Source: Nitrososphaerota archaeon (lineage in GTDB: Archaea > Thermoproteota > Nitrososphaeria > Nitrososphaerales > Gagatemarchaeaceae). From it: a stretch of 6,887 bases of DNA. Positions 4,858 through 6,887 of this stretch are shown here, piece by piece; the first letter of the stretch is position 1; every line of letters starts with the position of its first letter. The stretch spans positions 1-6,887 of the forward strand of contig VBPK01000172.1 in the NCBI GenBank assembly GCA_005877225.1, given 5' to 3'. The translations under genes and the position numbers were made by a program. Under the pieces are notes generated by a model that worked only from the letters and a program-made list of their open reading frames with translations, made no database searches and had not been told where the DNA came from.

Positions 4858-5059
4858 AAAGAAATCCAAGTTCTGACCCATCTGATATTTTTCTTCAGTT
4901 TGCCTACCTGCCGGGTCAGGCGATAACGGGTTCCGGATGAAGCACGGACGAATAGTTGCAGGTGCATGGCCATGGGGTCTCTCCGCCTCCCCACTCACTC
5001 GCTGGCTCGGAATCTTCCTTACTACACTTCGGAGAATTTTCGAATGGAGCCGCCACGCA
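4827..5059. other. Spacer between convergent metE and SHOCT genes
   Basis: These 233 bases lie between two convergent genes. They hold the possible metE motif remnant at the start, a T-rich tract (4888-4900) and a 10-base palindrome CATGGCCATG (4965-4974). Frames crossing the region on both strands have atypical composition and no recognisable family. I see no further gene. Confidence 0.5.
4888..4900 (+). terminator. T-rich tract, likely transcription end after metE
   Basis: TTTTTCTTCAGTT follows the metE stop by 61 bases. Archaeal RNA polymerase terminates at T-rich tracts without needing a hairpin, and this is the only such tract downstream of the gene. Confidence 0.5.
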
Positions 5060-5437
5060 TTAACCGTGCCGCTCGAGGTCGCGCATCATCTGCTCGAACT
5101 GCTCCTTCGTTATCTCCCCCTTGGCGTACCTCTCTCTGAGTATCTCAGAGGCTCCGTCGTACCTCCACCACCCGTACCTTCGCCGGTAGCCCCACCCCCA
5201 GCCCCAAGGTCTGAAGAACCAGCTGACTGCCCAGAAGAGGAAGAAGAGCGAGAAGATTCCACCAACCGATGGAAAGCCAAACGGGAAGAAGGGGGCATAG
5301 TATGCTGGCGAGGGAGTCGCAGTCCCATTGGAATAGAGACCCGTAAGGAAGACATAGAGCCCAACGACTACCGCGGCCACCCCGACCCCCACCCAGAGCA
5401 ACCTCTGGTCGCGGCGTTGTTCCCCGGTCCTCATCAT
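5060..5437 (-). CDS. Two-helix membrane protein with C-terminal SHOCT domain, 125 aa
   Basis: Two hydrophobic stretches (about 13-35 and 57-76) predict membrane helices joined by a Pro/Tyr/Phe-rich segment. A Trp/Gly/Tyr/Arg-rich strip (77-93) follows. Residues 96-122, ASEILRERYAKGEITKEQFEQMMRDLE, are a clear SHOCT motif, a short helical domain found at the ends of many unrelated membrane proteins and thought to mediate oligomerisation. No catalytic role is known. A longer frame extends upstream to 5668, but it only reads antisense through the neighbouring SRPBCC gene. ATG 5437 (or the adjacent ATG 5434) was chosen because GGTAAAAAATA (5462-5472) lies about 29 bases before it, fitting a leaderless transcript. 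The SRPBCC gene ends 29 bases upstream on the same strand, so the two may still be co-transcribed. Confidence 0.8.
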   Translation of the reverse strand: MMRTGEQRRDQRLLWVGVGVAAVVVGLYVFLTGLYSNGTATPSPAYYAPFFPFGFPSVGGIFSLFFLFWAVSWFFRPWGWGWGYRRRYGWWRYDGASEILRERYAKGEITKEQFEQMMRDLERHG

Positions 5438-5461
5438 AAGGCATCTCGTAGAGCTCGGAGT

Positions 5462-5472
5462 ATTTTTTACCT
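5462..5472 (-). promoter_or_regulatory. TATA-like box of the SHOCT gene
   Basis: On the minus strand the sequence reads GGTAAAAAATA, centred about 29 bases before ATG 5437. It overlaps the stop codon of the SRPBCC gene, so the SHOCT gene appears to have its own promoter despite the tight spacing. Confidence 0.6.
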
Positions 5473-5892
5473 TGTTCGCCGCTTCGCCCTCGCGCGTTTC
5501 TCCCTCTCGAGGAACTTCTTCATCTTCTCCCAGTAACTCTCCACCCAGCCCTCCTTCTTCGATTCGTAGTCCTCCTCGGGTACACCTGACTGCGTGAAGG
5601 AGAGGCGCGTCCCGCCGGTGGTCCTCTTCAGCTGGAAGGTGACCTTGGAGTAGTGCCCGTCTGGCCACTCAGTCGAACGCCACCTCTGGACAATCCTTGC
5701 ATCAGGAATGAGCTCCTCGTTAGTTCCCTCGATGTACCTTTCATAGGCAGAGACTCTCCCACCTACCTCACGGCTTATCTCTGCCCCCTCGCCCGTGAAT
5801 CCTGCGTGCTTCCTAGAGTCCATCAGTAGTTCGTAGACTTCGTGCGGAGAGGCCTTGAATAGAACCGACTGGCGAATCGTCTTTGTCTTCAA
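5467..5892 (-). CDS. SRPBCC / AHSA1-domain protein, 141 aa
   Basis: The protein has the START-like AHSA1 (Aha1 C-terminal) fold pattern: TIRQSVLFKASPHEVYELLMDSRKHAGFTG (5-34), GGRVSAYERYIEG (44-56), IVQRWRSTEWPDG (67-79), VTFQL, and the closing GWVESYWEKMKKFLE (115-129). A basic tail with many Arg and Lys follows (130-141). The fold forms a hydrophobic pocket for lipids or other small ligands; members with only this domain mostly lack an assigned role. TTG 5892 was chosen because homologs usually begin just before the (K)TIRQSV strand and because AAGCTTATAG (5918-5927) sits about 30 bases upstream. TTG 5949 would add 19 residues of unlikely composition and overlap the upstream SGNH gene by 11 bases. 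The soluble domain call is strong; the start is moderate. Confidence 0.85.
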   Translation of the reverse strand: MKTKTIRQSVLFKASPHEVYELLMDSRKHAGFTGEGAEISREVGGRVSAYERYIEGTNEELIPDARIVQRWRSTEWPDGHYSKVTFQLKRTTGGTRLSFTQSGVPEEDYESKKEGWVESYWEKMKKFLEREKRARAKRRTR

Positions 5893-5917
5893 GTTAATCT
5901 TCCGAGAAAACCCAGCT

Positions 5918-5927
5918 CTATAAGCTT
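5918..5927 (-). promoter_or_regulatory. TATA-like box of the SRPBCC gene
   Basis: AAGCTTATAG on minus lies in the gap between the SGNH gene stop (5939) and the TTG start at 5892, about 30 bases from that start. It supports the shorter form of the SRPBCC protein. Confidence 0.45.
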
Positions 5928-5938
5928 GAGTCGCCGCT

Positions 5939-6640
5939 CTATCTACCAAAGAAGCTCGCGAGCTGGGACCCTAGTAAGCTCTCTCCACTCGTGTTCGGGT
6001 GACACATATCTGACACAGTATTCTGCGAGGTAAGCGGCCCAATCGTCGGTCCGGCCAGCGCCAGCCCTTTTGAAACTGCCTCGTTCGCCAGATTGGTGGC
6101 GTCAGCGACTCCATTCGGACCTGTAACCGCGCAGATGTTGGAGGGTGAGTAGGAGTTGAGGGGGCTGATGTAATAGGTCGCAGACGGCGCTCGCAGCCGA
6201 AGTATGGCAAACATCTCCTGAACCATCGCGAAGTCGAGGGGAGCCGCGGCCCTCTCACAGATCTCGATCCAGACCTTCGACGGCTGACCGTACTTCTGCA
6301 CCTGCCGGTCGAAGAGCGACCAGTACCGACTGCTCCCGCTCGTCCAGAGGTCGAGCGAACCCCCACCCGTAGGATAAGGCTGCCAGAAGAGTCCCCCGTT
6401 GGGAACCAGATAGTAGCCAGTAATGGCATCCGCGGTATTGGAGCAGCCCACATAGCCTATCGAGTGGGGTCCCGAGTCGGAGACACCGTTCGTCTTCGAC
6501 GTTGTTCCCATCGCGGTTGAGTTGTTGTTGTTGATCCAACCGCCTTGACCAACGAGATAGGTGGCGGCAAGCGCCGAGGCCACCACTAATATGACCGCCA
6601 CGGTCGGCAACCTTGAGGCCGCGGTGTGCGGACCTGTCAC
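5939..6640 (-). CDS. Membrane-anchored, exported SGNH/GDSL-type hydrolase-like protein
   Basis: Residues 12-31 form one hydrophobic segment near a short N-terminus, predicting export with a membrane anchor. A low-complexity linker follows, with four Asn (37-40) and a Ser/Thr/Gly-rich region up to 58. The remainder fits an SGNH hydrolase: GCSNT (65-69) resembles block I with S67 as possible nucleophile, and D211-M-C-H214-P-N matches the block V D-x-x-H-P-N pair. Such enzymes are esterases or carbohydrate deacetylases; a substrate on the cell surface is inference. Four cysteines in the outer part (C66, C128, C170, C213) could form two disulfides. The GTG start at 6640 was chosen because the frame closes shortly upstream and a weak AT-rich box (ATTCTTATCT, 6663-6672) lies about 28 bases before it. 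Family call is moderate, since intermediate blocks are not clear. Confidence 0.7.
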   Translation of the reverse strand: MTGPHTAASRLPTVAVILVVASALAATYLVGQGGWINNNNSTAMGTTSKTNGVSDSGPHSIGYVGCSNTADAITGYYLVPNGGLFWQPYPTGGGSLDLWTSGSSRYWSLFDRQVQKYGQPSKVWIEICERAAAPLDFAMVQEMFAILRLRAPSATYYISPLNSYSPSNICAVTGPNGVADATNLANEAVSKGLALAGPTIGPLTSQNTVSDMCHPNTSGESLLGSQLASFFGR

Positions 6641-6777
6641 ACGGCCCAGCGCTGCTTCGCTTCAGATAAGAATTGTAGATGCGAAATCCATCTTCAAATC
6701 CGAACCTTCCCCTCTCCCAGTGTCCAATCCCCTCAGACAGGTTTTACTATGACACAGACGAGCCAGCAAGTAGCAAG
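6641..6777. promoter_or_regulatory. Divergent promoter region
   Basis: This 137-base gap separates the minus-strand SGNH gene from a plus-strand gene. GTTTTACTAT (6741-6750) is a TATA-like box about 30 bases before ATG 6778. ATTCTTATCT on minus (6663-6672) is a weaker candidate for the SGNH gene. Short frames that cross the gap are not convincing. Confidence 0.45.
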
Positions 6778-6887
6778 ATGTACGCGAAGCTCGAAGGGTT
6801 CGAGATACCCGAGAACTCGATAACGACCATCATCTTGGGGACGACTGGGGACGTCCGCATCAAGGGAAAGTCGACGAGGGGCGCCGA
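6778..6887 (+). CDS. N-terminus of an unidentified protein, cut by the window edge
   Basis: Thirty-six codons are open from ATG 6778 to the end of the window, beginning MYAKLEGFEIPENS. Codons end mainly in G or C like the other genes, and a TATA-like box sits at the right distance (6741-6750). Alternating hydrophobic and charged residues suggest a soluble beta-rich start. I do not recognise the family from this fragment. Confidence 0.55.
   Translation, partial: MYAKLEGFEIPENSITTIILGTTGDVRIKGKSTRGA

Noticed and set aside
4965..4974. Palindrome CATGGCCATG
   Set aside because: At 10 bases it is short enough for chance, and it lies between convergent gene ends where an operator has no obvious role.
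4528..4998. Minus-strand frame over the end of metE
   Set aside because: It is Pro/Ser/Arg-rich antisense of metE with no family resemblance.
4937..5536. Plus-strand 199-codon frame
   Set aside because: It is the Pro/Arg-rich complement of the SHOCT gene, whose membrane helices and SHOCT motif are unmistakable on the minus strand.
5438..5668. N-terminal extension of the SHOCT protein to 5668
   Set aside because: The extra 77 codons lie in another frame of the SRPBCC gene and have no structure of their own. A TATA-like box and ATG at 5437 explain the start better.
6516..6533. TTG-triplet run
   Set aside because: It encodes the short Asn run in the linker of the SGNH protein, ordinary low complexity rather than a separate repeat element.
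1..6887. CRISPR array, rRNA or complete tRNA
   Set aside because: No spaced direct repeats, rRNA core sequence or full cloverleaf were seen on either strand.

Overview
The window looks archaeal. Several genes have an AT-rich TATA-like box about 22-30 bases before the start codon with little or no Shine-Dalgarno sequence, the pattern of leaderless archaeal transcripts. It also holds a DUF4382 surface protein, a stand-alone MetE catalytic domain, a TnpB-only (IS1341-type) element, and frequent GTG/TTG starts. Base composition is moderately GC-rich. A lineage near Nitrososphaeria or another Thermoproteota group is a guess from gene content, because no rRNA is present.

Layout: (1) 1-746, minus strand, a membrane-anchored DUF4382 protein cut by the window edge. 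(2) 747-1083, a gene-free stretch with a TATA-like box, a perfect 16-base palindrome and three successive hairpins, possibly a structured RNA or leader. (3) 1084-1308, a small Cys-rich protein. (4) 1431-1895, a 3-methyladenine DNA glycosylase I (Tag) relative, converging with (5) 1900-2508, minus strand, a PhnB-like VOC protein with a very basic N-terminal tail. (6) 2546-4826, a metE-type gene split by a TnpB element at about 2564-3821. (7) 5060-5437, 5467-5892 and 5939-6640, three minus-strand genes: a SHOCT membrane protein, an SRPBCC/AHSA1 protein and a membrane-anchored SGNH-type hydrolase. (8) 6778-6887, the first codons of an unidentified plus-strand gene.

The most informative part is the metE/TnpB locus. 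Six codons that fit the start of metE (ATG at 2546) lie directly left of the element, and the rest of the gene (from about 3822) lies directly right of it. Removing about 1258 bases rejoins them in frame. The element carries an apparently complete tnpB with all RuvC and zinc-finger residues. Its right end has the hairpins and the GGATGTCAC terminus expected of an omega (re)RNA, so the predicted guide is metE sequence and would direct TnpB to the uninterrupted metE allele. The tnpB frame runs past the element into metE, and the element's right end gives the metE frame a substitute TTG/GTG start. The metE frame also ends exactly where the fourth zinc-ligand motif should be, so the gene may already be decaying.

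The remaining genes appear to be individually transcribed housekeeping, stress or surface functions. No pathway-level system beyond the TnpB element is visible.
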